This document shows positions 17,135 to 26,362 of a stretch of DNA of 64,000 nt, in pieces. The notes under the pieces are model-generated. The model saw only the letters and a program-made list of their open reading frames with translations, was not told the origin of the DNA and did no database searches. The DNA lies in contig NZ_PIQO01000004.1 of NCBI RefSeq assembly GCF_002844575.1, positions 62,001 through 126,000 of the forward strand, in the 5' to 3' direction. The DNA is from Heyndrickxia camelliae (GTDB lineage Bacteria > Bacillota > Bacilli > Bacillales > Bacillaceae_C). Both the position numbers and the translations under genes were made by a program. Position 1 is the first letter of the stretch; each line of letters starts with the position of its first letter.

Positions 17135-18451
17135 GTGTCAGAGAATAAGGGGTTGCAGTCATTTTTATTCATATGGGGAGGTCAGCTCGGGTCATTATTA
17201 GGCTCAAGTTTAACATCGTTCGCATTAGGAGTATATATTTTACAACAAACAGGTTCTGTTTCTAATTTTGCTATTACATTACTGTGCATGTCGATCCCTG
17301 GATTAATCATTTCACCATTTGCTGGTGCATTAGTGGATAAGTGGAATCGAAAGGGAATGATGCTTGCTAGCGATATTTTATCAGGATTTGCAACATTAGG
17401 TGTTTTTGCGATAGTTTTCTTTTCCCAATTACAATTATGGCATATCTATACAGCTGTTATTATGTGGTCCGTTGCGGGTTCCATGCAGTTTCCTGCTTAT
17501 CAATCAATCGTTGCACAAATCGTAGAAAGGAAACATCTTGGACGTGCAAACGGACTTATTCAGATGTCAGATGCTGCTTCCAGTATCGTTGCCCCACCGA
17601 TAGCAGGTATCTTACTTCCATTTATTCATATTCAAGGAATCCTCATCATCGATTTTTTCTCATTCTTTTTGGCAATTTTCTCTTTGTTAATAGTAAAAAT
17701 CCCGCCAATCCAGTTTTCGGAATCATTTAGAAAAAAACAATCTATTTTATTGGATATAAAAGATGGTATTCAATACTTACGCATAAATAAGGCTTTATTA
17801 TGGTTTTTAACCTATTTTTCTCTGGCTAATTTTATATTAGGCTTCGAAAACGTATTGCTTCAGCCGCTTATATTATCTATGAGCGATGCAAAAAATCTTG
17901 GCTTTGTTATGTCCTGTATTGGATTAAGTATGGTCTTAGGTGGTTTAGTAATAAGTGCTTGGGGTGGACCGAAAAGAAAAACAAGAGGTGTATTCGGATT
18001 TGGTCTTATTAGCTCGTTATTTTTTACCTTTGTATGGGGGTGCCACTCGATTCCAGTCATGTGTGTATTTCTCTTCGTAACCTTTTTCTTCTTACCATTT
18101 GGGAATACTTGCTCACAGGTTATTTGGCAAAGCAAAGTGGAACCAAGTATACAAGGCCGAGTATTTGCATTACGAAGAATGATAGCCATGTCTCTTATGC
18201 CTATATCTTACATGTTATCAGCACCACTTTTAGATCATGTATTTGCTCCTTTGATGTCTTCTCATGCTATCGGTGGCAAATTACTTGGTGGATGGTTAGG
18301 TGTAGGTGAAAATAGTGGAATTAGATTGTTTTTGATGTTGTTGGGTATTATTTGGTTACTTACAACTATCCTACTATCGTTTCATAAAGAAATTAAATTA
18401 CTGGATAAAGATGAAGGATCGAAGGAATCGATGGTTCCAGCTTCTACATGA
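17135..18451 (+). CDS. MFS exporter (macrolide-efflux-like)
   Basis: A 438-residue transporter with 12 predicted helices, close in layout to MefA/YfiS-type exporters: FIWGGQLGSLLGSSLTSFALGVY at the start of helix 1 and ALVDKWNRKGMM in loop 2-3. The frame is open to a TTG at 17102, but AGGGGG stands before GTG 17135, which gives the family-like N-terminus. Substrate unknown; related proteins expel macrolides or siderophores. Single gene. Confidence 0.82.
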   Translation: MSENKGLQSFLFIWGGQLGSLLGSSLTSFALGVYILQQTGSVSNFAITLLCMSIPGLIISPFAGALVDKWNRKGMMLASDILSGFATLGVFAIVFFSQLQLWHIYTAVIMWSVAGSMQFPAYQSIVAQIVERKHLGRANGLIQMSDAASSIVAPPIAGILLPFIHIQGILIIDFFSFFLAIFSLLIVKIPPIQFSESFRKKQSILLDIKDGIQYLRINKALLWFLTYFSLANFILGFENVLLQPLILSMSDAKNLGFVMSCIGLSMVLGGLVISAWGGPKRKTRGVFGFGLISSLFFTFVWGCHSIPVMCVFLFVTFFFLPFGNTCSQVIWQSKVEPSIQGRVFALRRMIAMSLMPISYMLSAPLLDHVFAPLMSSHAIGGKLLGGWLGVGENSGIRLFLMLLGIIWLLTTILLSFHKEIKLLDKDEGSKESMVPAST

Positions 18452-18452
18452 T

Positions 18453-18484
18453 AAAAAAGCCTGTACTCGGTGCAGGTTTTTTAT
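18453..18484 (+). terminator. terminator of the MFS exporter
   Basis: Stem AAAAAAGCCTGTAC/GTGCAGGTTTTTT with a 3-base loop; the GC core is 7 bp. Confidence 0.8.
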
Positions 18485-18592
18485 TGAAAGGGAAGGAACT
18501 GGGTTTTTTTAGCATTTGATTCCTAAACAAAAACTATATTACAATTGTTTTATCTGTGCTTTGGATATTAGCATGCAAAGAAGGCTGATTAT

Positions 18593-20221
18593 ATGCAAAA
18601 AAGAAAATTCTTGCTTCTGTATTTAATAGCTAGTTTTATGTGGATTTTCGTAACAGAATATCTTATGAAATATATAGGATTAAATATAACGACTGTATTA
18701 TTTGTGGAAAGAATTAAAGGAATACTCTATATTATCTTAACGGGGTGCTTTATCTTTTTCGCTCTTAGCAAAAAAGAAGAATATAATTTGATAAAGCAGG
18801 AAGAACGAAAACTCTCTACTCTTATTAATTCTATGGTCGATTACGTCATATTTAAGGACGGAAGTGGACGATGGATTCAAGCAAATCAATATTGTTTAAA
18901 ACTCTTCCAATTAGTACATATTCATTATAAGGGAAAGACGGACAATGAGCTTGCAGAATTTACCCCCTTTTATCAAAAAACTCTAATGCATCATAAGCGT
19001 AATGATGAGCTTGCATGGGAAAAAGGAATTCAATTTCGAACGGAAGAAAAAATACCACTTCCTAACGGAGAAATAAAAACCTTTGAAACCATAAAGGTGC
19101 CCTTGTTCAATCCAGATGGCAGCAGAAAAGCGCTAGTGGTCATCGGTAGGGATATTACCGAAAGATTAAATGCCGAGCAAAGGCTAAATGAGAGCCAACA
19201 ACAGTATCGATCTTTATTTGAATACAATCCTGATCTCGTCTATATGATGGATTTAGAAGGTATTATTACACAATTAAACCCAGCTTTTGAAATGATTAGC
19301 GGCTATCGGCGGGAGGAATTTGTCGGTAAGCCAATTTTTCATCTAATCATTGAGGAAAGCCGGGAAAAAATCATTGAACAATTTAGGATTATTGCCAAAG
19401 GAGGAAATCCAAAGGTTAGTGAAGTGAACATTACTAGCAAGGCTGGGAAAAAGCTGACTTTAAACTGCACGACCGTACCGATGATAATTAATAATGAACT
19501 AGTTGGAGTAATTGGTTACGGAAGAGATATTACAAAAATGAAGGAAACAGAAGAACATTTAAGAAAAACAGAAAAGCTTTCCGTAGTAGGAGAGCTTGCA
19601 GCAAGCGTTGCCCATGAGGTCCGGAACCCTCTCACTTCCATAAAAGGATTCATTCAACTTATAGAATCAGAAGACAGAAAATACAAGCAGTATTTTGATA
19701 TTATCCTTAAAGAGCTCGATCGTATCAATGAAATTGTCAGTGAACTCCTTGTACTAGCGAAACCTCAAGAAGTGGTTTTTAAAAAATGCGATGTATTGCA
19801 AATAGTAGAAGAAGTAACTTCATTGCTTAAATCAGAATCCAACATGGTGTCTGTCGAATTAATTCTGCAAACCGAAAAAGCTCCTCCCAAAATACATTGT
19901 GATAAATATCAATTAAAAATGGTCTTTATTAATATTATTAAAAATGCAATTGAAGCATCCAATAAGGGAGAGCAGGTTCAAATCTTGGTCTCTAAATATC
20001 AAGAAAAGTCCGTTCTAATTCGGGTAAAGGACAATGGTGTTGGAATCTCTGCTGAAAGGCTCAAACGAATCGGGGAGCCGTTCTTTTCTCATAAAGAAAA
20101 GGGGACTGGTTTAGGATTAACCATCTGTTACCGAATTATCGAAGCACATCGAGGGAAAATACAGTTCGAAAGCGAAATTGGTAAGGGAACAACCGTTAAT
20201 ATCATTTTACCTATTGAATGA
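18593..20221 (+). CDS. orphan PAS sensor histidine kinase (sporulation-kinase-like)
   Basis: A 542-residue membrane histidine kinase: two membrane helices (about 5-25 and 37-58), two PAS domains (about 78-195 and 205-322, the second with YNPDLVYMMDLEGII), HisKA with H341 in VAHEVRNPLTSIKGF, and a HATPase with IKNAIEAS, DNGVGIS and GTGLGLTI. There is no response regulator gene nearby. Orphan kinases of this type feed the Spo0A phosphorelay in Bacillus (KinB to KinE), which is the most likely role but remains inference. The start is weakly supported: only AGAAGG lies upstream of the ATG. Confidence 0.85.
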   Translation: MQKRKFLLLYLIASFMWIFVTEYLMKYIGLNITTVLFVERIKGILYIILTGCFIFFALSKKEEYNLIKQEERKLSTLINSMVDYVIFKDGSGRWIQANQYCLKLFQLVHIHYKGKTDNELAEFTPFYQKTLMHHKRNDELAWEKGIQFRTEEKIPLPNGEIKTFETIKVPLFNPDGSRKALVVIGRDITERLNAEQRLNESQQQYRSLFEYNPDLVYMMDLEGIITQLNPAFEMISGYRREEFVGKPIFHLIIEESREKIIEQFRIIAKGGNPKVSEVNITSKAGKKLTLNCTTVPMIINNELVGVIGYGRDITKMKETEEHLRKTEKLSVVGELAASVAHEVRNPLTSIKGFIQLIESEDRKYKQYFDIILKELDRINEIVSELLVLAKPQEVVFKKCDVLQIVEEVTSLLKSESNMVSVELILQTEKAPPKIHCDKYQLKMVFINIIKNAIEASNKGEQVQILVSKYQEKSVLIRVKDNGVGISAERLKRIGEPFFSHKEKGTGLGLTICYRIIEAHRGKIQFESEIGKGTTVNIILPIE

Positions 20222-20235
20222 TAAAACGAACACAT

Positions 20236-20265
20236 AAAGGGATGTGCATGGTAGCATATCCCTTT
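20236..20265. terminator. bidirectional terminator between kinase and msrA
   Basis: A 12-bp stem AAAGGGATGTGC/GCATATCCCTTT (one wobble) with a 6-base loop between convergent genes. Confidence 0.65.
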
Positions 20266-20272
20266 CACATCA

Positions 20273-20800
20273 TTATTTCCAATGAGTTTGTATAAACTCG
20301 TCTCGTCCAGATTTATCACGATCTTCTTTGTATTCTTCAGGACTCTTCTTATAGTAATCTTGGTGATAATCTTCAGCAGGGTAGAAAGTTGCTGCTGGAA
20401 GAATTTCTGTCACAATTGGCTTCTTAAACTTCCCACTCTCAGCAAGCGCCTGTTTTGATTTCTCTGCAAGTTCCTTCTGCAACTCAGTATGATAAAAAAT
20501 GGCTGTCCGGTACGAATCGCCGCGGTCGTGAAACTGTCCCCCCGCATCAGTGGGATCAATCTGTTGCCAATAAATCTCCAACAACTTTTCATAAGAAAAA
20601 ACAGCGGGATCAAACGTAATCTGCACTACTTCATAATGACCACTGGTTTGCGACTTAACATCCTGATATGTAGGATTCTCCAGATGTCCTCCAGAATAAC
20701 CTGAAACCACCTTCTCAATCCCGTCCCATTGATCAAACGGCTTAACCATACACCAGAAGCATCCCCCAGCAAAGGTTGCTAACTCTAATTCTTTTGTCAT
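20273..20800 (-). CDS. msrA: peptide methionine (S)-S-oxide reductase
   Basis: A 175-residue cytoplasmic repair enzyme that reduces the S form of methionine sulfoxide. The catalytic motif GCFWC is at residues 13-17 with the nucleophile Cys14; VVSGYSGGH and the [12 protein letters not shown] segment are conserved. There is no fused or adjacent MsrB. The ATG is preceded by TTGGAGGA. Monocistronic. Confidence 0.95.
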   Translation of the reverse strand: MTKELELATFAGGCFWCMVKPFDQWDGIEKVVSGYSGGHLENPTYQDVKSQTSGHYEVVQITFDPAVFSYEKLLEIYWQQIDPTDAGGQFHDRGDSYRTAIFYHTELQKELAEKSKQALAESGKFKKPIVTEILPAATFYPAEDYHQDYYKKSPEEYKEDRDKSGRDEFIQTHWK

Positions 20801-20976
20801 GATGAAATTCCTCCAAATAAAAGCTTGTATTATTAGGATATTACCATTTTAGTAGGGAGGAATCAATAATTAGCTAACTACCCTTAATATAAGATGCAAA
20901 TATTTATTATGAATATTTTTTCCTATATTGTTCTTAATAAAGAATAATAAAAATATAATTAAAATATATATTTTTA

Positions 20977-21087
20977 CGGTGATGCCTCCTAACCATTATC
21001 AAATGGAGACACTCGGTCATGCTGTGGGTCATGTATACCTTAGACGCAAGTCGTCGATAGTGTGATGTGAGGGGGGGTTTAATGCCC
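20977..21087 (+). ncRNA. EAR/epsC-type leader RNA of the exopolysaccharide operon
   Basis: This GC-richer 110-nt segment stands out from AT-rich flanks in the 395-bp gap before the epsC-like gene. It has nested pairing: GCCTCC (20984-20989) with the G-run at 21071-21077, ACACT (21009-21013) with AGTGT (21059-21063), and inside it GAC-GCAA-GTC (21043-21052), a GNRA tetraloop hairpin. A very strong terminator follows within five bases. In B. subtilis the EAR (epsC) RNA lies just before epsC and lets polymerase read through distant terminators of the long eps operon. The position ahead of an epsC homologue and a terminator supports the same role; I could not align it to the consensus. Confidence 0.6.
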
Positions 21088-21090
21088 TAA

Positions 21091-21150
21091 TCAATAAAAA
21101 AATAATGATACGACTCTACTAGAAGAATCGTATCATTATTTTTTTATTGA
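21091..21150 (+). terminator. 23-bp perfect terminator stem at the head of the EPS operon
   Basis: The 23 bases at 21091-21113 are exactly complementary to 21128-21150, with a 14-base loop. The descending arm holds a seven-T run after TCGTATC, so a shorter GATACGA/TCGTATC core would end transcription. All 15 EPS genes lie beyond it, so expression needs read-through or antitermination, most likely by the preceding RNA. Confidence 0.8.
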
Positions 21151-21195
21151 GATAGATAGTAATGGAAAAGATATATGCAGAAGGAGGATTAACAA

Positions 21196-23022
21196 TTGAC
21201 TTATCGTCAAAGAATGTCATTATTTGCTGTTATGGACTCAATTATCGTACTGACTGCCATTTTCGTTAGCAGATTTTTGGTAACTGCATCATTTTATGTT
21301 GTTACTGCACCGATTATAGTAAGTTCGATTGTTTTGCTAGTAAGCCATCATTTTTTTTCCTTAAAATTTAAACTCTACAAAAAAGCCTGGGAATATGCGA
21401 GTATAGGAGAATTATTAATTATTTTCAAATCTGTTAGCTTTTCCATTATTACTGCAGGACTGGTTCAGCAATTAATTAATCATGATATCTATTTTCGTGT
21501 TCTTGTCGTTACATGGCTACTAAATATATTGCTGATAGGCGGATCAAGATTTTGCTGGAGAATTATAGGGATTTCTGTTCTTAATAAAGAGCAAAACAAG
21601 AAAAGAACTTTGATAATTGGAGCCGGATCTGCAGGAATAATGGTGGCACGACAATTAAAACAATCAAATGAGACAGATTTGGTTCCTGTAGGTTTTATTG
21701 ATGACGATAGAAGAAAGCTTCATCTTGATATTTTAGGTATTCCTGTTTTAGGTAAGGTATCGGAAATTGAAAGTATTGCAAAGACGAAAAATATTGATCA
21801 TATCATAGTAGCTATTCCCTCGCTGAAAAGAAAGGAGTTAAATTTAATTTTTAACGAATGTGTTAAAACAAAGGCAAAAACCCAATTTCTGCCTATGATA
21901 GAAGATTTAATAACTGGAAAGGTATCTATTACTCAATTTCGTGATGTGAAGGTGGAGGATTTATTGGGCCGAGATCCAATCGAATTAAATATAGAAAGCA
22001 TTTCTGGTTACGTTAAGGATAAAACTATTTTAGTAACAGGAGCTGGCGGTTCCATTGGTTCAGAAATTTGCAGGCAAATTTCAAACTTTGCCCCCAAAAA
22101 ATTAATATTACTCGGTCATGGGGAAAATAGTATTTATAACATAAACCTAGAATTACAGAATCATTTTTCTCATTCAAATATTGAATATATACCGGTCATC
22201 GGTGATCTTAAAGATTTAAATAAATTGATGTCAATCATGAATACTTATAAGCCGGATGTTGTTTACCACGCTGCTGCACACAAGCATGTACCTTTAATGG
22301 AGGAATTTCCGGAAGAAGCTGTTAGTAATAATTTAATAGGAACGGTCAATCTTGCAAAGGCTGCAAGTACGAATCAAGTCGAGACCTTTGTCATGATTTC
22401 TACTGATAAGGCTGTTAATCCGACAAGTGTGATGGGAGCGACTAAAAGACTTGCCGAGATGATGATTCAATATTTTGATACAGTCAGCCAGACAAAGTTT
22501 GTTGCGGTAAGATTCGGAAATGTATTAGGAAGCAGGGGTAGCGTAATCCCTTTGTTTAAAAAGCAGATTGAAAGTGGCGGACCGGTAACGGTAACACATC
22601 CTGATATGGTTCGTTATTTTATGACGATTCCTGAAGCATCCAGATTAGTGATCCAAGCAGGATGCCTCTCCAATGGCGGAGAAATATTTGTTCTAGATAT
22701 GGGAGAACCAGTAAAAATAGTCGACTTAGCCAAAAATTTGATAAAGCTTTCCGGATACAACGAAGATGAAATAGAAATTAAATTCACCGGAATAAGAGCT
22801 GGTGAAAAGCTCTATGAGGAATTGCTGCAAAAAGAGGAAGTGTATGAACAGCAGATATATCCCAATATATATATAGGAAAGACATCCACTATTTATATTA
22901 ATGAGATTGAGGAGATTATGGACAACTTTTTATACATCGATAAGAAAGAATTAAAAAGACAACTAATAGATCTAGCCAACAGCAAGCATATGGATCAGTC
23001 ATTATTGCAGGCATCATTATAA
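21196..23022 (+). CDS. epsC: membrane nucleotide-sugar 4,6-dehydratase (EpsC/CapD-like)
   Basis: A 608-residue protein of the PglF/CapD/EpsC family. Four membrane helices (about 8-115) are followed by a first Rossmann module (IIGAGSAG near 138) and a short-chain dehydratase domain (VTGAGGSIGSEICRQI near 279, STDKAVNPTSVMGATKR near 412). It probably converts UDP-GlcNAc to a 4-keto-6-deoxy sugar that the downstream aminotransferase can aminate. It starts with TTG after AGGAGG. First gene of the EPS operon. Confidence 0.9.
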   Translation: MTYRQRMSLFAVMDSIIVLTAIFVSRFLVTASFYVVTAPIIVSSIVLLVSHHFFSLKFKLYKKAWEYASIGELLIIFKSVSFSIITAGLVQQLINHDIYFRVLVVTWLLNILLIGGSRFCWRIIGISVLNKEQNKKRTLIIGAGSAGIMVARQLKQSNETDLVPVGFIDDDRRKLHLDILGIPVLGKVSEIESIAKTKNIDHIIVAIPSLKRKELNLIFNECVKTKAKTQFLPMIEDLITGKVSITQFRDVKVEDLLGRDPIELNIESISGYVKDKTILVTGAGGSIGSEICRQISNFAPKKLILLGHGENSIYNINLELQNHFSHSNIEYIPVIGDLKDLNKLMSIMNTYKPDVVYHAAAHKHVPLMEEFPEEAVSNNLIGTVNLAKAASTNQVETFVMISTDKAVNPTSVMGATKRLAEMMIQYFDTVSQTKFVAVRFGNVLGSRGSVIPLFKKQIESGGPVTVTHPDMVRYFMTIPEASRLVIQAGCLSNGGEIFVLDMGEPVKIVDLAKNLIKLSGYNEDEIEIKFTGIRAGEKLYEELLQKEEVYEQQIYPNIYIGKTSTIYINEIEEIMDNFLYIDKKELKRQLIDLANSKHMDQSLLQASL

Positions 23023-23046
23023 ATAGAATTTGTTGGAAGTGATGAT

Positions 23047-23664
23047 TTGAAAAGAATAATAGATATATTATTGTCATCCGTGCTGCTTATTATATTGCTA
23101 CCCATTATTCTATTAATTGGTTTTTTAGTCCGACTTAAATTAGGATCACCAATTCTTTTTAAACAGGAGCGCCCTGGATTATTTGAAAAACCTTTTAATC
23201 TATATAAATTTCGAAGTATGACGGACGAAAAGGATAAGTATGGACAAATTCTTCCTGATGAACAGCGTTTAACTCCATTTGGAGCATTTCTTCGAAAGTA
23301 TAGTCTTGATGAACTTCCACAGCTTTATAATGTACTAAAAGGTGATTTAAGCTTAGTCGGGCCAAGACCATTATTAATGGAATACCTCCCACTATATACG
23401 CGAGAACAAGCAAAAAGACATTTAGTAAAGCCTGGGATTACGGGATGGGCACAAGTAAACGGAAGAAATACCCTCAGTTGGGAAGAAAAATTTGAGCTTG
23501 ATGTTTGGTATGTTCACCACCGTTCCTTATATCTTGATTTTAAAATTTTATGGTTAACAATCAAAAAGGTACTCAAAAAAGAAGGTGTTTCACAAAATAA
23601 CCATGTAACGATGGAAAAGTTTCAAGGAAACTTTGAACTGGAGAAAGAGAATAATGGTTTATAA
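23047..23664 (+). CDS. epsL: phosphoglycosyl transferase initiating EPS repeat synthesis (EpsL-like)
   Basis: A 205-residue monotopic enzyme that moves a sugar phosphate from a UDP-sugar to undecaprenyl phosphate. It has one N-terminal re-entrant helix (about 4-28), then KFRSMTDE, LRKYSLDELPQL, VGPRPLL and KPGITGWAQVNGRN, the hallmark series of the bacterial sugar transferase family. TTG start behind GGAAGTGATGA. With the epsC and epsN products it fits a diNAcBac-like first sugar, which is inference. Confidence 0.92.
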   Translation: MKRIIDILLSSVLLIILLPIILLIGFLVRLKLGSPILFKQERPGLFEKPFNLYKFRSMTDEKDKYGQILPDEQRLTPFGAFLRKYSLDELPQLYNVLKGDLSLVGPRPLLMEYLPLYTREQAKRHLVKPGITGWAQVNGRNTLSWEEKFELDVWYVHHRSLYLDFKILWLTIKKVLKKEGVSQNNHVTMEKFQGNFELEKENNGL

Positions 23665-23702
23665 ATGTTATAGTGAAAACCCTATTAACCGAGGTGTGTT
23701 AA

Positions 23703-24866
23703 TTGATAAATATAACAAAAAATAAGCGTATCTATCTTTCCGCTCCACATATGAGTGGAAAGGAAATGAAGTATATTCAAGAAGCATTCGATTCTAATTG
23801 GATTGCACCACTGGGTTTTAATGTAGATGAATTTGAAAAAGAATTCGCAAATTATATTGGTACAAAGGGGGCGGTCGCGGTAAGCTCGGGAACTGCAGCT
23901 ATTCACTTAGCCCTTTCTTTATTAGAGGTTAAAAGAGGGGATACTGTATTTTGTTCTACTCTAACCTTTGTTGCAAGTGCGAATCCCATTTTATATCAAG
24001 GAGCCGAGCCTGTTTTTATAGACTCTGAACCAAATTCTTGGAATATGTCTCCTGTTGCTTTAAAAAAAGCATTCGAAGATGCAGATAGGAAAGGCAAGCT
24101 TCCAAAAGCGGTTATAATCGTCCAGCTTTATGGACAATCCGCTAAAATGGACGAACTTCAATCAATATGCAATGCATATCAGGTACCTATTATTGAAGAT
24201 GCAGCGGAATCGTTAGGATCCAAATATAAAGGAAAGTTTAGCGGAACATTTGGAGAGTATGGAATATTCTCGTTTAACGGAAATAAAATAATTACCACAT
24301 CGGGTGGAGGAATGCTTGTATCCAATCATCAAGAAGCATTAAACAAAGCTCGATTCTTAGCTACTCAAGCAAGGGATCCAGCTATTCATTACCAACATAG
24401 CAAATTGGGATTCAATTATCGGCTGAGTAATGTTCTAGCCGGAATTGGCCGCGGGCAATTAGAAGTATTAGATGAACGTATTCGCCGTAAAAGGGAAATA
24501 TTTCAAACTTACGAAAAAGAATTAAAGAAGTTTTCCTGCATCTCTTTTTTGAAAGAATTAAAGGATAGTTTTTCCAATAGATGGTTGACAACCTTGACTA
24601 TTAATGAAAATCAAGCGGGTGTTACCGTAGAAGAGATCTTAAAAGCATTCGAGAAGGAAAATATAGAAGCAAGACCAATTTGGAAGCCGCTTCATTTACA
24701 GCCACTGTTCAAAAACATTCCATATTATCCGCATCATAAAGATGTGAGCATATCAGAAAAAATATTTTCAACAGGTATTTGCTTACCTTCAGGTACAAGT
24801 ATGACAGAGGTAGATCAGAATAGAGTGATAAATTGCATAGAACGGCTACTTTGTCATTCACATTAA
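23703..24866 (+). CDS. epsN: DegT/DnrJ/EryC1 aminotransferase (EpsN-like)
   Basis: A 387-residue PLP enzyme that aminates a keto-sugar nucleotide. The PLP lysine is in SFNGNKIITT (about residue 196), with SSGTAAIHLAL near residue 61 and EDAAESLGSKYKG near 165. It starts with TTG after GAGGTG. Its substrate is likely the product of the epsC-like enzyme two genes upstream. The PglE/EpsN type makes UDP-4-amino-4,6-dideoxy-GlcNAc. Confidence 0.92.
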   Translation: MINITKNKRIYLSAPHMSGKEMKYIQEAFDSNWIAPLGFNVDEFEKEFANYIGTKGAVAVSSGTAAIHLALSLLEVKRGDTVFCSTLTFVASANPILYQGAEPVFIDSEPNSWNMSPVALKKAFEDADRKGKLPKAVIIVQLYGQSAKMDELQSICNAYQVPIIEDAAESLGSKYKGKFSGTFGEYGIFSFNGNKIITTSGGGMLVSNHQEALNKARFLATQARDPAIHYQHSKLGFNYRLSNVLAGIGRGQLEVLDERIRRKREIFQTYEKELKKFSCISFLKELKDSFSNRWLTTLTINENQAGVTVEEILKAFEKENIEARPIWKPLHLQPLFKNIPYYPHHKDVSISEKIFSTGICLPSGTSMTEVDQNRVINCIERLLCHSH

Positions 24867-24906
24867 GATAAAAAGCTGTAAGTACAGGGGAAAAATGGAG
24901 GTTCAT

Positions 24907-25650
24907 ATGAATAAAACGATTAAAGTATCAGATTTAATGACTATTTTAAAAAAACGTTGGCTATTAATTGCGCTCTCTACCTTACTTGCGGCTGCTATCA
25001 GTGGCATTCTTTCCTATTTTATTTTAGCACCTGTTTATCAGTCTTCCACACAAATCTTAGTAAATGAAAGAAATTCAAGTAATCAAACGGACACCACATT
25101 CCTTCAGAGCAATGTTGATTTAATTGATACGTATAGAGATATTATTAAAAGCCCAATCATTTTGGAAAAGGTCATTCATAATTTGCAGCTCAACACGACC
25201 ATAGAAAATCTTAATAAAAATATAAACATTACTAGCCAGCAAAATTCACAAGTATTTACGCTTGTTGTACAAAATCATAACGCACAGCAGGCAGTGGAAA
25301 TTGCAAATAATATTTCAGAAACATTCCAACGTGATATTCAAACGATTATGAAAGTGGACAATGTCAGTATACTTGCAAAAGCCGAGTTAAAGCAAAATCC
25401 GATTCCTATTAAACCAAACAAAGTATTGAATATTACCATTGGTATATTAGTAGGATTTATGTTTGGAAGCGGGTTAGCGTTATTGATGGAAATATTAGAC
25501 AATACTTTAAAAAATGAGGAAGATATTATTGATGTTCTTGGTGTTACATTAGTCGGTACGATACCAAAAATAGAAAACAAATTATTAGAAAGAAAAATTA
25601 AGTCAGCAAAACGCAAATCAGGAGATGAGACAATTGCCTCTAAAGCATAG
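24907..25650 (+). CDS. epsA: Wzz/YveK-type chain-length modulator (EpsA-like)
   Basis: A 247-residue membrane protein with two helices (about 20-43 and 172-195) flanking an extracellular Wzz domain. The second helix is followed by a cytoplasmic tail that normally activates the partner BY-kinase. The ATG at 24907 follows AATGGAGG; the upstream in-frame ATG at 24895 is inside that site. It overlaps the kinase gene downstream. It controls polymer length together with the kinase and phosphatase that follow. Confidence 0.88.
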   Translation: MNKTIKVSDLMTILKKRWLLIALSTLLAAAISGILSYFILAPVYQSSTQILVNERNSSNQTDTTFLQSNVDLIDTYRDIIKSPIILEKVIHNLQLNTTIENLNKNINITSQQNSQVFTLVVQNHNAQQAVEIANNISETFQRDIQTIMKVDNVSILAKAELKQNPIPIKPNKVLNITIGILVGFMFGSGLALLMEILDNTLKNEEDIIDVLGVTLVGTIPKIENKLLERKIKSAKRKSGDETIASKA

Positions 25651-26326
25651 GAATCCTAAAAAGAAGGACATAAAATTAATTGCCTATTATAAACCTCAAT
25701 CGTATATCACGGAACAATACCGCTTATTAAAAAATAACATTCAATTTTCCTCTGTGGATAAGGAGATAAAAACAATCGTTGTTACCTCACCTGAACCTGG
25801 GGATGGAAAAAGCACCACTTCTGCAAATTTAGCAATTGTACTTGCCCAACAAGGAAAAAGAGTTATTTTAGTAGATTCAGATCTTAGAAAACCAACTATA
25901 CATTATACCTTTAATACCAGTAACTTACATGGATTAACGAATGTCTTAACGAAGGAAATCAGCTTAGAAAGCGCCATATTAAAAACACATATTGAAAATT
26001 TAGAAATATTAACGAGTGGAAAAATACCGCCAAATCCATCGGAATTAATAGAATCAAAGGCGATGGAAATGATTTTATATCAGCTTCAAGACTGGTTTGA
26101 TTGTGTCGTAATCGATTCACCGCCTATCCTCGCTGTTACGGATGCACAAATATTAGCCAATAAATGTGATGGTGTCATTTTGGTGGTTTCCAGTGGAAAA
26201 ACAAAAAAGGATGCCGCTTTGAAATCGAAGAATATTCTACTCCATGCCAATGCACGTTTAATTGGTGTTGTCATGAATGGCATCGAGCAAAAAAAGGGAG
26301 AGGATTATTATCAATATGGACCATAA
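25634..26326 (+). CDS. epsB: bacterial tyrosine kinase (EpsB/CpsD-like)
   Basis: A 230-residue BY-kinase. Walker A PGDGKST is near residue 55, Walker A' VILVDSDLRKP near 77 and Walker B VVIDSPP near 157. A C-terminal tyrosine cluster (DYYQYG) is the usual autophosphorylation site. AGGAGATGA precedes TTG 25634 by nine bases; the ATG at 25625 falls inside this site and is less likely. The start overlaps epsA. Partner of the modulator upstream and substrate of the phosphatase downstream. Confidence 0.9.
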   Translation: MPLKHRNPKKKDIKLIAYYKPQSYITEQYRLLKNNIQFSSVDKEIKTIVVTSPEPGDGKSTTSANLAIVLAQQGKRVILVDSDLRKPTIHYTFNTSNLHGLTNVLTKEISLESAILKTHIENLEILTSGKIPPNPSELIESKAMEMILYQLQDWFDCVVIDSPPILAVTDAQILANKCDGVILVVSSGKTKKDAALKSKNILLHANARLIGVVMNGIEQKKGEDYYQYGP

Positions 26327-26362
26327 TGTAAGAAATAGTTTCATATAGGGAGGCGATTGGTT

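Noticed and set aside
20801-20976. Possible small gene before the EPS leader
   Set aside because: Very AT-rich without a start signal or coding pattern; probably only the promoter region of msrA and the EPS operon.
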